From contig JAHFUZ010000036.1 in the NCBI GenBank assembly GCA_023264815.1, forward strand, positions 1-34,364: a stretch of 34,364 nt of DNA, written 5' to 3'. Each line of letters opens with the position of its first letter. Within the stretch, counting starts at the first letter, position 1. Both the position numbers and the translations under genes were made by a program. Under the pieces are notes generated by a model that made no database searches, was not told the origin of the DNA, and saw only the letters and a program-made list of their open reading frames with translations. Of this stretch, positions 1 to 8,127 are shown one piece after another. Origin of the DNA: Arthrobacter sp. Lineage in GTDB: Bacteria; Actinomycetota; Actinomycetes; Actinomycetales; Micrococcaceae.

Positions 1-26
1 AAGCAGCAGGGCTAAGTAAAGGAAGT

Positions 27-117
27 GGGCAGATCTCATGGCCACCAACGGGCAGTTCTCATGGCCGTCAGTGGGCAGTTCCGTGGCCGCCTACGGGCAG
101 TTTTTCATGGCCGCTAA
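27..117. repeat. Four tandem ~23-bp direct repeats, possible insertion-sequence end
   Basis: Four copies of a unit starting GGGCAG and containing TCATGGCC begin at about 27, 50, 73 and 95, with spacing of 23, 23 and 22 bp. The core is GGGCAG-TTCTCATGGCC followed by a variable 6-7 bases. Multiple short repeated sequences at an element end are typical of IS21-family elements (istA/istB), whose body would then lie to the left of the window. The repeats are seen directly; the IS21 assignment is inference. Confidence 0.6.
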
Positions 118-252
118 CAGGCGAGGACGGCACGGCAGAACTGTCATGCAAAACGCGACCGGTTGGACACCCGCTTATACGACTTATGCAGAGTCACGTC
201 AAGCTTTGTCAACACTAGAAGGACAAAAAGCTCTTGACCTGCGGAAACACTG

Positions 253-273
253 TGCCCGAGGTGGGACTCGAAC
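253..273 (-). other. tRNA 3'-end-like 21-bp fragment, possible attachment-site relic
   Basis: Read on the minus strand the sequence is GTTCGAGTCCCACCTCGGGC plus A. It matches the T-loop (TTCGAGT), the 3' half of the T-stem and the 3' half of an acceptor stem. No T-stem partner or complete cloverleaf follows upstream, so this is not an intact tRNA gene. tRNA 3' ends are common attachment sites for integrative elements, so an att scar is possible. Chance resemblance is not excluded. Confidence 0.35.
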
Positions 274-361
274 TACATTCCGCGCCTTGCAAGCGCTGGG
301 AACTCCCGAAAACATGCGGAATCCCAAGAAGTTCGAGGGTTGTACGGCCGGATACGAGGCA

Positions 362-392
362 AAGAGTGTGGACAATGTCCACACTCTTTTTT
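362..392. terminator. Strong hairpin with T-run (terminator-like)
   Basis: A perfect 12-bp inverted repeat (AAGAGTGTGGAC / GTCCACACTCTT) with a 3-nt loop is followed on the plus strand by a run of T residues and preceded by A residues. It fits an intrinsic terminator working in either direction. It lies about 85 bp beyond the stop of the minus-strand transglycosylase gene and could end that transcript. Confidence 0.65.
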
Positions 393-474
393 CAAGTTCA
401 ACAGCTGATTCCTCGACGGACAGATCCGTCCCTACTTCGCCCGCAAGGACAGCATGGGCTATCAAACGGCGGAC

Positions 475-1227
475 TCATCCCGCGGCGCCTGTCTTCGCTG
501 CGTATGCCGTGGCTTGGTCACGTACTTGCCGAATATAGGTCTCAGACTGGTTGTAGGCGTAGATCGCGTCGGTCCACCCGTCCGTGGTTGTGAGGTCACG
601 GCTGTGGGCGCACAGGTAGGTCGCAGCGCTGAGGGCGGCATCGTCGATATTGAACGGGTCCGCCGTTCCGTCCCCGTTCCCGTCCCGCCCTACGAGCTGC
701 CACGTGGAGGGAATGAACTGCATCGGTCCCACAGCGCGGTCCCAGCGGGTGTCCCCGTCCAGGGCACCTGAGTCCGTGTCGGCAATAGCCGCGAAACCTG
801 CACCGTCAAGAACAGGGCCCACAACCGGGCGGCTCCCCTGCCCCGCGGCCGTTAGGCTGCCGCCGCCGTACGTCCCGTGTGCTGTTTCGACGAAACCAAC
901 GGCCGCCACAGTGTTCCAACCGATCCCGCACGCCGGATCAGCAACATTCACGGTCACAGCCGCGGCAACATACGCCCGCAGGGCCCGTTCAGGGATCCCG
1001 GCCTGCCCTGCAGCCCGGACAACCCAAGCGGCATCCGGGTTCCTGGTGACGTTCACGGCGGTAGTCATACCGGAGGACAACATGTCGAGCTCAACCTCCG
1101 CCCGCGGCGGTGGAGAAAAGGCACTACGGACGTCAGTGGCAGGTCGCCCAAGCGCCCAGAACAAGGAAGCATTGGTGACACAAACCGCAAACACGACAAG
1201 GACCACGAGGCGTCTGAGACGAAGCAC
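475..1227 (-). CDS. MltB-type lytic transglycosylase, membrane-anchored or secreted
   Basis: A predicted 250-residue protein of the transglycosylase SLT/MltB class that cleaves peptidoglycan between MurNAc and GlcNAc. It has a basic N-terminus and one hydrophobic segment (about residues 6-27), so it is anchored in or exported across the membrane. The likely catalytic Glu is E114 in VETAHGTYGG, and the family motif GPMQFIPSTW lies at 167-176. It is followed by DGNGDGTADPFNIDDAALSAA, typical of actinobacterial homologues. The start is GTG with no clear ribosome binding site, so the N-terminus is less certain than the domain. Such enzymes are common on conjugative plasmids and on chromosomes for local wall opening. 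No conjugation genes are visible beside it. Confidence 0.85.
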   Translation of the reverse strand: MLRLRRLVVLVVFAVCVTNASLFWALGRPATDVRSAFSPPPRAEVELDMLSSGMTTAVNVTRNPDAAWVVRAAGQAGIPERALRAYVAAAVTVNVADPACGIGWNTVAAVGFVETAHGTYGGGSLTAAGQGSRPVVGPVLDGAGFAAIADTDSGALDGDTRWDRAVGPMQFIPSTWQLVGRDGNGDGTADPFNIDDAALSAATYLCAHSRDLTTTDGWTDAIYAYNQSETYIRQVRDQATAYAAKTGAAG

Positions 1228-1664
1228 CGACTAATCAAACGATCCAAAACCCCCCACCGTTGACACCGGACTTAGCCGGCACCTCGTTCACTCTTACGCA
1301 GTAACTCGCGGCACGGACTCCTTGCGGCCTGATAACTCATCCCCACAGAAGTCATGCTGCCTGATCTCAGTACCTCGATGAACCAGTAGAAGCTGTATCG
1401 CTGCTTGTCATTCTGATATGCCCCATGATCGCTGGGCGGGTCCTCCGCGCAACCAGGGCGCCACCGCGCCGACCCCGAACCGAAAACTTTCTTCACCAGT
1501 CCGGTGGAGCGCTGCCGGCGGATGAAGTTTTCGCCCCGGCGCCGGTTCCCCAAGTTGCACTCCGGCCCCTCAACCCAGCGGGTGGTCCCCTACCAGAACG
1601 ACACCCAGAACCAACAACCGCAGACAACCACGGCAACACAAAGGGTGAAGGGAACCACGGGATC
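1228..1664. other. Intergenic stretch without recognisable gene
   Basis: These 437 bp separate the minus-strand transglycosylase from the plus-strand DUF4192 gene, so they must hold two divergent promoters. I see no convincing conserved protein in any frame and no clear -35/-10 pair. An open frame continues upstream of the DUF4192 ATG, but its composition is unlike the downstream protein and I treat it as non-coding. Confidence 0.5.
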
Positions 1665-2699
1665 ATGGAAAAGCTCACGATTACAACACCATCAGATGTG
1701 CTCAGCTTCATCGGGCACACCCTGGGCTTCTGGCCACAGGAAAGCCTGGTCTGCATCACCATGAACGAGAACAGCATCGGCGCGACCCTGCGGATCGACC
1801 TCCCCCACCAGCCCGGCCAGGAACTCCCCTACGCACGCACTGTCGCCCACTACCTGACCAGCGACACCACCGCCACATCCATCCTCTTCGCCGTTTACAC
1901 CAGCGAAACCGCCCAGCCCGGACAGGGCAAGCCCCACGCCGGCACCATCGCAGCCCTCACCGGGGTCCTCGCCCAACAGGGCATCACCATCCGGGACGGG
2001 CTCTTCGTCGGCGACGAAACCTTCACCCCCTACGACGATGAACCTGGCACCGGCCTCGCCCTGCCCGTCAATTCCACCCAGACCAGTGCGATCAACGCGG
2101 AATTCATCTACCGCGGCAGCTTCATCGAACCCACCGACCGCATTAACCTCCCCACTACCAGCCAGGAAGCAGCCAAAGCGACGGCCATCGAACACCACAT
2201 GGACACCATCGCCTCCCAACCAACCGACACCGCGCTGCACCAAGGCCGGAAACTCTGGGCAGACATGCTCGACGCCAAGACCTTCCCAAGCGATGACGAC
2301 TGCCACGCGCTCGTTGCTAACCTGCAGTTCCCCGCAATCCGCGACCGGCTCATCGCAGACATCCCAGGAGTCGAGGAACCCATGCAGCAAATCCTGTTCG
2401 CCCAAACCACAAAGCCGCCGAAGTGGTCACGCATCGAATGGGCCCAACAACTACTCCTCCACGCCTACACCCGCACCAGTCCCGAACATGCTGCCCCGGT
2501 CCTCACAACCATTGGCTACATCAACTGGTGGGAAGGCAGAGGCAGCAAAGCCCACCAATTCCTCCAACTCGCCCTCGACGCCGACCCCGCCTACCGCCTC
2601 GCCCGCCTCAGCGACCAGATGATCGGCTCCGGAATCGTCGCCGGCTGGAACATGAACAAAGACACCGCCTACAAAACACGGCCCTTCAACATGCCCTAG
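1665..2699 (+). CDS. DUF4192 domain protein
   Basis: A 344-residue cytoplasmic protein recognisable as DUF4192 from its opening: a beta strand, SDVLSFIGHTLGFWPQESLV, then a CITMNENSIGATLRIDLP strand. Its C-terminus carries GYINWWEGRGSKAHQFL and a region describing small tetratricopeptide-like helices (LALDADPAYRLARL), also typical of the family. No enzymatic function is established for DUF4192; it is widespread in Actinobacteria on chromosomes and plasmids. I chose ATG 1665 because family homology begins there. A purine-rich GAAGGG lies 12 nt upstream. Codon use with many AAC/ACC/CCC codons looks different from cluster 2 downstream. Confidence 0.85.
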   Translation: MEKLTITTPSDVLSFIGHTLGFWPQESLVCITMNENSIGATLRIDLPHQPGQELPYARTVAHYLTSDTTATSILFAVYTSETAQPGQGKPHAGTIAALTGVLAQQGITIRDGLFVGDETFTPYDDEPGTGLALPVNSTQTSAINAEFIYRGSFIEPTDRINLPTTSQEAAKATAIEHHMDTIASQPTDTALHQGRKLWADMLDAKTFPSDDDCHALVANLQFPAIRDRLIADIPGVEEPMQQILFAQTTKPPKWSRIEWAQQLLLHAYTRTSPEHAAPVLTTIGYINWWEGRGSKAHQFLQLALDADPAYRLARLSDQMIGSGIVAGWNMNKDTAYKTRPFNMP

Positions 2700-3796
2700 A
2701 GCACTTCTGTCCCAGTTCAGTCAGGTTGACGGAGTAGCTGCGAGAACTCCTGCGCTTGAAGGAAGTGGCCGCTTCCGCAGGTCAGACATGCGATGCGACG
2801 AACATGACCATATATTCGAAGTGTTCTGTCAACCCCTGGCGAACCCCAAGAACAACGACGGCCTATCGCCAGCCGTCGCAATAGCAGCATTCACCCCCGG
2901 GCAACCGCTTCTCGCGGCTGCCGGGCCAAAAGAGACTACGCGGCTGTCTGACATTCTTGACCGGACGAGCCCAATGCAAGAATCCCTAAACGTTAGTGCC
3001 GGTCGATGTTGAAACGGGGGATCCTCACGGGTTGTTTCGGGAATCGATGGGGCTAGTCCAAGGACTCCTTTCTTCATCTCGAGCCCGCCACTCCATGGAG
3101 GTGACCTGCACGTCCGGGTGGGCTGACTCGTCGTAGATCCTCATCGCTACGGCAAAGTATTGGGCGATACGTCTGAGAGAGCCCATGATCACGACCGCGG
3201 TGGATGTGGGTAGATTACGACAGCGCTCACTAGTCGCGATATGGCAGTGACATACGTCATATTGAAAGCTTACGGTGCTATTGGCCCACAACCTCTCATG
3301 AGGTTACGAGGTTTCAAATAGCGCATCGATGGGATGAGGCGCTCACCGCAGGACATAGTCGATCTTTTTCGGCTGCTCAGTGGTGGCCTGGGATCTGACG
3401 GGCCGTATAAACCCAAAAGTGCTTACCAGCGCTGTCCGCCTATGCCGTCGGCCTTCTCGGGCTCCCCAGGGAGAACGACTGGGGCCGGGGCAGGACGCCG
3501 TGGACCGGTCCCCTTTTCATCGATGCCGAGCATCCGCGGTGCCAGGGTGCCGACATGGGTAGCATCAGCGATGCGGAATTCAGAGCGCACTGGACTAGCC
3601 ACCCGAACGAAGCCTGGCATTTATACGGGGGCTGGGGACGAGCGGGGGCGGACGGCAATGACAAACTCCACCAGCGATCACTCCGGCACGTGACCCTTCG
3701 TTCAGAGACCCATCTTCTTGTCGCAACCCGCACAGGGGGCGAGGAGGCATTACAACGAACGTTCGGGGCGGCAGTGTAAAGACCGGCAGTAGCTCT
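2700..3796. other. About 1.1 kb without a convincing gene
   Basis: No frame here gives a recognisable domain, a well-placed ribosome binding site and steady codon use together. Several short open frames (for example 2788-3012, 3334-3693 and minus 3025-3291) look like chance or decayed coding sequence. The stretch separates plasmid-type genes on the left from the phthalate module on the right, so it may be degraded insertion-element DNA. I could not identify any element in it. Confidence 0.5.
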
Positions 3797-3831
3797 GCTG
3801 TACAGAACTTTTATCTGGACAGCAGTATAGT
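3797..3831 (+). promoter_or_regulatory. Candidate PhtR (IclR-type) operator and promoter for the importer operon
   Basis: An inverted repeat GCTGTACAGA (3797-3806) and TCTGGACAGC (3814-3823) has 10-bp arms, one mismatch and a 7-bp spacer. It is followed at once by TATAGT (3826-3831), a good -10 hexamer; no strong -35 exists, which suits an activated promoter. The segment 3801-3825 shares TACAGAA-N4-TNTCTG-N4-GCAG with 10280-10304 upstream of phtAa. Regulation by the IclR protein at the end of this cluster is inferred. Confidence 0.6.
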
Positions 3832-3885
3832 GATGTGTTTCACTTGAACAACCACGGATCTGACACAAAGACGAGGGAGAACCGA

Positions 3886-4896
3886 ATGAGTTTTGAAGCA
3901 ATGGGCCGTCGCGGATTTATTAAAGTCACGGCCGCAGCCGGCGGGACACTATTTCTGGGAGGGCTTACGGCCTGCGGCCAGAACAGTGGCGCCAGCGGTG
4001 GCGGTGGAGGTCAGAAGGGCTATTCCGGCGACGTAGCAATCACCGGTCTGGCCAGCCTCATCCACTCCGCTCCCTTCTTCATCGCCCAGTCGGAGGGCTA
4101 CTACGAGGAGGAGGGACTGACCCTCGAGCATATTCAGTTCCCGGGCGGGCTTGACACCGTCCGAGGAATCGAGTCGGGAATTGGCTTCGGTACCTCGTCC
4201 ACTATTCCCGTCTTCATTGCGGCCGAGAAGGGCATGGACGTAAAAATCTTCGGCAATGTTTACACAGCGGCCTCAGTCGACTTCATTGCACTGCCGGACT
4301 CGCCAGTCACTTCCATCGAGGACATCAGGGGCAAGAAAGTCGCAGTCAGCACGCCCGGGTCAAATTCCTCGTATTTCGCAGACCGTACTCTCCGGGAAGC
4401 CGGCATTATTCCGGGCAAGGACGTCGAACTCATCAGCGTCGGCTCGGCGAGCGACTCCTGGACCGCCGTCTCCCAGAAGGTTGTTGACGTCGCGTGGACG
4501 GCCTCGCCACTCTCCGAGAAAATCGCCTCCGAGAGCGGAGCGAAGGTTATCTGGCGTTCCCGCGACTATGTAACGGACTGGTCGGATACCTGCCTCGTCG
4601 CGACAGGATCGTTCATAGACGAAAATACCGAGGCGTTGAAGGGCTGGGGCCGTGCGCTCAAGAAAGCAATGGACCTGATCACCAACGACCTGGAAAAGGC
4701 CGCCGACGTCTACGGAACCGCTATTAAGTACGAGCCCGCGGTGGCTCTTGAGGCGCTTAAAAATTCCCAGAACTTCTACAGCCTGGACTTCACCGATGCC
4801 CAATTGGCTGCCGTCGTCGCCGCCGGTAAAGAACAAGGCCAGATCACCAAAGAACCCGACATGGATGCCATCGTCATGAGGAACTTTCTCTCATGA
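3886..4896 (+). CDS. ABC transporter substrate-binding lipoprotein (TauA/SsuA/NMT1 class), phthalate import
   Basis: A 336-residue extracytoplasmic binding protein that should capture an aromatic acid and deliver it to the two permeases encoded downstream. The N-terminus carries a twin-arginine-like GRRGFIK followed by a hydrophobic stretch and a lipobox ending LTAC, so it is a Tat-type lipoprotein. The mature part has NMT1/SsuA features: SGYSGDVAITGLAS, IAQSEGYYEEEGLTLE and a central GKKVAVSTPGSNSSY. ATG 3886 is preferred over an upstream in-frame ATG (3835) because GAGGGAGAA lies just before it and the signal sequence begins there. Its position in front of a phthalate operon matches the PatDABC importer of Rhodococcus. 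Phthalate or a phthalate ester is the expected ligand; this is inferred from context. Confidence 0.85.
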   Translation: MSFEAMGRRGFIKVTAAAGGTLFLGGLTACGQNSGASGGGGGQKGYSGDVAITGLASLIHSAPFFIAQSEGYYEEEGLTLEHIQFPGGLDTVRGIESGIGFGTSSTIPVFIAAEKGMDVKIFGNVYTAASVDFIALPDSPVTSIEDIRGKKVAVSTPGSNSSYFADRTLREAGIIPGKDVELISVGSASDSWTAVSQKVVDVAWTASPLSEKIASESGAKVIWRSRDYVTDWSDTCLVATGSFIDENTEALKGWGRALKKAMDLITNDLEKAADVYGTAIKYEPAVALEALKNSQNFYSLDFTDAQLAAVVAAGKEQGQITKEPDMDAIVMRNFLS

Positions 4897-5720
4897 GCCA
4901 GGTATCCCCAATCGATTCCGTAGAACACGACAGCGACGTCGTTTTCGACAATATCGGAATGACTTTCGGGACCGCGTCAGGAGTCACCCACGCAGTTGCT
5001 AACGTTTCGGGAGCGATACCGGAAGGCAAATTCGTTTCCGTTATCGGTCCCAGCGGCTGTGGAAAAAGCACTTTGCTTGACATGGTCGGTGGCCTGCTGA
5101 AGCCCACTCAAGGTTCAGTCAGCATAAACGGCGAAAGCGTGACGGGTCCTCGGCGGGATACTGCCATGGTATTCCAAGAAGACTCCACCCTGCACTGGCG
5201 CACTGTCCTGGACAATGTCGCTTTCGGCCTCGAGGTCAAAGGCCTTCCGAAAGCGGAGCGCCACGAACGCGCCCGCCGAATGATCGAACTTGTCGGGCTC
5301 ACCGGTTTCGAGGACCACCGCCCCGGTCAGCTTTCCGGTGGAATGAAGCAGCGCGTCGCGATCGCCAGGGCCTTGGCCATGGAGCCGCGCGTCCTACTCA
5401 TGGACGAGCCTTTCGGCGCTCTGGATCAGCAGACCAGGCAATTCATCGGCCGGGAACTGCTCCGTATCTGGGAAAAAACGCGCAATCGCGTGCTGTTCAT
5501 TACCCATGACATTCAGGAAGCCGTTTATCTCTCCGACGAGGTCTGGGTCATGTCAGCCAGGCCCTCCGTCGTCAAAGAGGTTGTAACCATCGACCTGCCA
5601 CGGCCCCGGCCGGAGGGAACTCACGCGCTGCCAAGGTTCCGTGAGTTGGAAGACCACCTTTGGGCGCTGGTAAAGGTTGAGGCGGAGAAAACGTTGGGAC
5701 CAGGAGCGCGGCTGGCGTGA
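4893..5720 (+). CDS. ABC transporter ATPase (TauB/SsuB class)
   Basis: A 275-residue cytoplasmic nucleotide-binding subunit that powers the importer. Walker A is GPSGCGKST (52-60), the Q-loop lies in MVFQEDSTL, the signature is LSGGMKQR (147-154), Walker B is VLLMDEP (167-173), the D-loop is ALD, and the switch His is H205 in FITHD. EAVYLSDEVWVMSARP after the switch is typical of the taurine/sulfonate/nitrate group. The gene starts inside the stop of the binding-protein gene (ATGA overlap), so the two are translationally coupled. Length and motifs are complete. Confidence 0.95.
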   Translation: MSQVSPIDSVEHDSDVVFDNIGMTFGTASGVTHAVANVSGAIPEGKFVSVIGPSGCGKSTLLDMVGGLLKPTQGSVSINGESVTGPRRDTAMVFQEDSTLHWRTVLDNVAFGLEVKGLPKAERHERARRMIELVGLTGFEDHRPGQLSGGMKQRVAIARALAMEPRVLLMDEPFGALDQQTRQFIGRELLRIWEKTRNRVLFITHDIQEAVYLSDEVWVMSARPSVVKEVVTIDLPRPRPEGTHALPRFRELEDHLWALVKVEAEKTLGPGARLA

Positions 5721-6517
5721 CGGTTCAGGAGAAAACCTCATCAGTCCAGAGCCAGCAAAGGACCCCGCTCGTTTCGCGTGCCGCCCTTGTCCGTTGGGTT
5801 ATTATTCTGGCGCTTGTTGCCGTCCTTGAGTTCACCACGCGGACGGGGATGATCAGCCAGTCCCTTATGGTGCCACCATCTGAGATTCTTACCCGATTGG
5901 CCTCGATTGTCCCAACGGAGCAATTTGGGCAAGACGCCGCCCGTACCCTTACTACCATTCTTGTGGCGTTCAGCATCGGGCTTGTGCTGGGAATCCCGCT
6001 CGGTGTTTTTTTGTGGCGAGTACCGGCCGCAGGGCGCATCCTGGAGCCTTTTATCGTCACCGGCTACGCGATGCCCACCCTGTTGTTCTACCCGGTTCTG
6101 TTGGCCTTGATGGGACTCAACGCGGGACCGATCATTGTTATTGCCGCGTCGATGTCCCTGATTCCAATTGCCCTGACAACGATGGTTGCCCTGAATGCCA
6201 TCAAGCCTATCCTTCACAAGCTCGCTAATTCTGTCAGCGCTTCTCCACGGCAGTACTACTTGAAGGTGCTGTTTCCGGCGGCGACGCCGCTCATTTTCCC
6301 TGGTGTGAAGCTCGGATTTATTTACGCGGTGATCGGCACCGTTGCCATGGAGTTTATCCTCGCGTCCCAAGGAGTTGGCTTCCGGGCCGGCTTCTACTAT
6401 CGGGAACTGAATACCGCAGACATGTGGGCCTATATCGCTGTTGTCATCGTTCTCAGCGTGTTGGTCAACAGCGTGCTTACCTGGCTGGAGAAACGCATTA
6501 GAAGGGACATGCTGTGA
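5717..6517 (+). CDS. ABC transporter permease 1 (TauC/SsuC class)
   Basis: A 266-residue integral membrane protein with about six hydrophobic segments. The first is near residues 24-40 (ALVRWVIILALVAVLEF), and the BPD_transp_1 region follows (TLTTILVAFSIGLVLGIPLGVFL). The cytoplasmic coupling helix is the segment SVSASPRQYYLKVLFPAATP, of the EAA-loop type. GTG 5717 overlaps the ATPase stop (GTGA). It is paired with the next gene as the heterodimeric channel of the importer. Substrate specificity cannot be read from the permease. Confidence 0.92.
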   Translation: MTVQEKTSSVQSQQRTPLVSRAALVRWVIILALVAVLEFTTRTGMISQSLMVPPSEILTRLASIVPTEQFGQDAARTLTTILVAFSIGLVLGIPLGVFLWRVPAAGRILEPFIVTGYAMPTLLFYPVLLALMGLNAGPIIVIAASMSLIPIALTTMVALNAIKPILHKLANSVSASPRQYYLKVLFPAATPLIFPGVKLGFIYAVIGTVAMEFILASQGVGFRAGFYYRELNTADMWAYIAVVIVLSVLVNSVLTWLEKRIRRDML

Positions 6518-7314
6518 GTACCGATGTAACGATTCCTTCGGTCCCGAGAATCACCACTCAGCAGAGTGCGAACAGATCCAGGGTCATCCGTGACAACGTG
6601 TGGCGTGCCGCCGTGCTGTTAGCCTTGGTGCTCCTGTGGGCGTTGCTGTCTTCCATGAGTGACCTCGTCGCTTCGCCCACGGACTCGCTTAACGCGCTGG
6701 CGGAACGGTTTGCTGATGGCTCCATTTACCGGCACCTCAACGCGACCCTGCAGGCGGTGGCCATTGGGTTCCTCATCGCCGCTGCAATAGGCTTTCCGCT
6801 GGGCTATGCCATTGGGCGGAGTAAGTTTCTCGGTGCTGTCTTCGACCCCATCGTCGCAGGCGCCTTCGCCATCCCGCGCGTAATCTTCTTTCCCATTCTT
6901 CTCCAGATTTTCGGAGTGGGTGTGGGAGCGCAGTCGGCAATGGCCGCGTTGGCAGCGGTATTCCCCATCATGGTCTCAACGACCGCTGGCGTCCGCGCCA
7001 TCAACCCGCTTCTGCCAAAGCTGGCCCGCTCGCTGAGCCTATCTCCGGTGCAGACCGTGACCAAAATATACGTTCCGGCCATGGCACCGTCGCTCATGGT
7101 GGGTATCCGTATCGGCTTCAGCATCGCGTTCATCAATGTGATCATCGCCGAATTCTTCGCTGCGCGTGCCGGACTTGGGCTCTTGGCGCTGCGGGCCTAC
7201 GGAATGCTTGACCTGCCAACCATGTACGGCATCATCGTGCTCCTCGCGGCAATCGCACTGGCCGGGAACCTCGCCCTGTGGGCAGTCGAACGGCGGCTGG
7301 GCAACAAACTCTAG
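6514..7314 (+). CDS. ABC transporter permease 2 (TauC/SsuC class)
   Basis: A second 266-residue permease, diverged from the first but with the same plan: an N-terminal membrane helix ([15 protein letters not shown]), [21 protein letters not shown], then a coupling loop [20 protein letters not shown] and C-terminal helices. It begins with GTG inside the stop of permease 1, giving four tightly coupled genes. Two distinct permeases, rather than a homodimer, match the PatDABC-type phthalate importer. A 67-bp gap then separates it from the hydrolase gene. Confidence 0.92.
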   Translation: MSTDVTIPSVPRITTQQSANRSRVIRDNVWRAAVLLALVLLWALLSSMSDLVASPTDSLNALAERFADGSIYRHLNATLQAVAIGFLIAAAIGFPLGYAIGRSKFLGAVFDPIVAGAFAIPRVIFFPILLQIFGVGVGAQSAMAALAAVFPIMVSTTAGVRAINPLLPKLARSLSLSPVQTVTKIYVPAMAPSLMVGIRIGFSIAFINVIIAEFFAARAGLGLLALRAYGMLDLPTMYGIIVLLAAIALAGNLALWAVERRLGNKL

Positions 7315-7381
7315 CCCTCGGCCTAGGAAGCCTGCACGCTCACGGTGTCTGACCACCGAACCGTCTAAGAAAGGGGAAAGC

Positions 7382-8038
7382 ATGTCTGCGACTGCTGCCC
7401 GAGAGGAATACCAGAGGTTAAGGTCCCAGTTCAAGGAAAAAGGACTGGGCGGAAGGATCGGGTTTGGGAGCCGGCCAGCGCTTCTCGTGGTTGACATGAT
7501 CCGCGGATTCACGGATGCAAGATCGCCCCTGGCCGGAGACCTTGACGAACAACTAAAGGCAACCCAGGAACTTCTTGGAAGGGCGCGGGGTGCTGGCGTT
7601 CCGATCATCTTTTCAACTGTCGCGTACGACACCGACCTGCAGGAAGCCGGTAAGTGGATCCAGAAAATTCCGTCCAACAGCTGGTTGGTTGAGGGAAGCG
7701 AATGGGTGGAACTCGACGACAGGCTCGAGCGTCAAAACAACGAAATGTTGCTGGTGAAAAAGTATGCATCCTGCTTTTTTGGCACCGATCTTGCCGCCCG
7801 TCTGGTGTCCAAAGGTATCGATACGCTGATCCTCGTCGGGTGCACCACCAGCGGATGCATCCGGGCTACCGCCGTGGATTCATGTTCCTACGGATTTCAC
7901 ACCATTGTTGTTGAGGAGGGCGTCGGAGACCGGGCTGAGCTGCCGCATCTCGCGAGTCTTTTCGATATTGACAACAAATACGGCGATGTTGTTGGGCTGG
8001 CTGAAGCAAACACCTATCTCGAACATGTCCGCGGGTAG
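7382..8038 (+). CDS. Isochorismatase-family cysteine hydrolase (N-carbamoylsarcosine amidase-like)
   Basis: A 218-residue alpha/beta hydrolase of the isochorismatase/cysteine hydrolase family. The catalytic triad is visible as D38 ([10 protein letters not shown]), K127 ([11 protein letters not shown]) and C159 ([10 protein letters not shown]), with the cis-peptide region just before the Cys. The [11 protein letters not shown] signature is of the N-carbamoylsarcosine amidase/maleamate amidase subgroup, which cleaves C-N amide bonds and releases ammonia. A strong purine-rich site (AAAGGGGAAAG) precedes ATG 7382. It sits between the importer and the MFS gene of a phthalate operon. An amide of phthalate (phthalamate) or another carboxy-amide is a reasonable but unproven substrate. 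Confidence 0.88.
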   Translation: MSATAAREEYQRLRSQFKEKGLGGRIGFGSRPALLVVDMIRGFTDARSPLAGDLDEQLKATQELLGRARGAGVPIIFSTVAYDTDLQEAGKWIQKIPSNSWLVEGSEWVELDDRLERQNNEMLLVKKYASCFFGTDLAARLVSKGIDTLILVGCTTSGCIRATAVDSCSYGFHTIVVEEGVGDRAELPHLASLFDIDNKYGDVVGLAEANTYLEHVRG

Positions 8039-8127
8039 GCCCAGCACGGCGCAAAAGTCGCCGTGTCTGGTCTCTAACCGGGCTCCGGCCCGCGGGCGGC
8101 GTGCCATCATCCTGCAAAGGCCAGACT

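Noticed and set aside
253..305. Possible complete tRNA-Cys on the minus strand (a TTGCAAG loop precedes the T-loop-like part)
   Set aside because: The T-stem does not pair, and no D-arm or 5' acceptor strand can be placed; only a 3'-end-like fragment is supported.
38..538. Open frame of 166 codons on the plus strand at the left edge
   Set aside because: It runs through tandem repeats, a tRNA-like fragment and a terminator-like hairpin, and has no ribosome binding site and no recognisable domain.
1272..1553. Minus-strand open frame of 93 codons between the transglycosylase and DUF4192 genes
   Set aside because: No domain, no start signal and unnatural composition; treated as chance.
3423..3620. 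Minus-strand frame containing MLGIDEKGTGPRR, reminiscent of an ISL3-type transposase motif
   Set aside because: Only a very short similarity, with no flanking transposase sequence in any frame.
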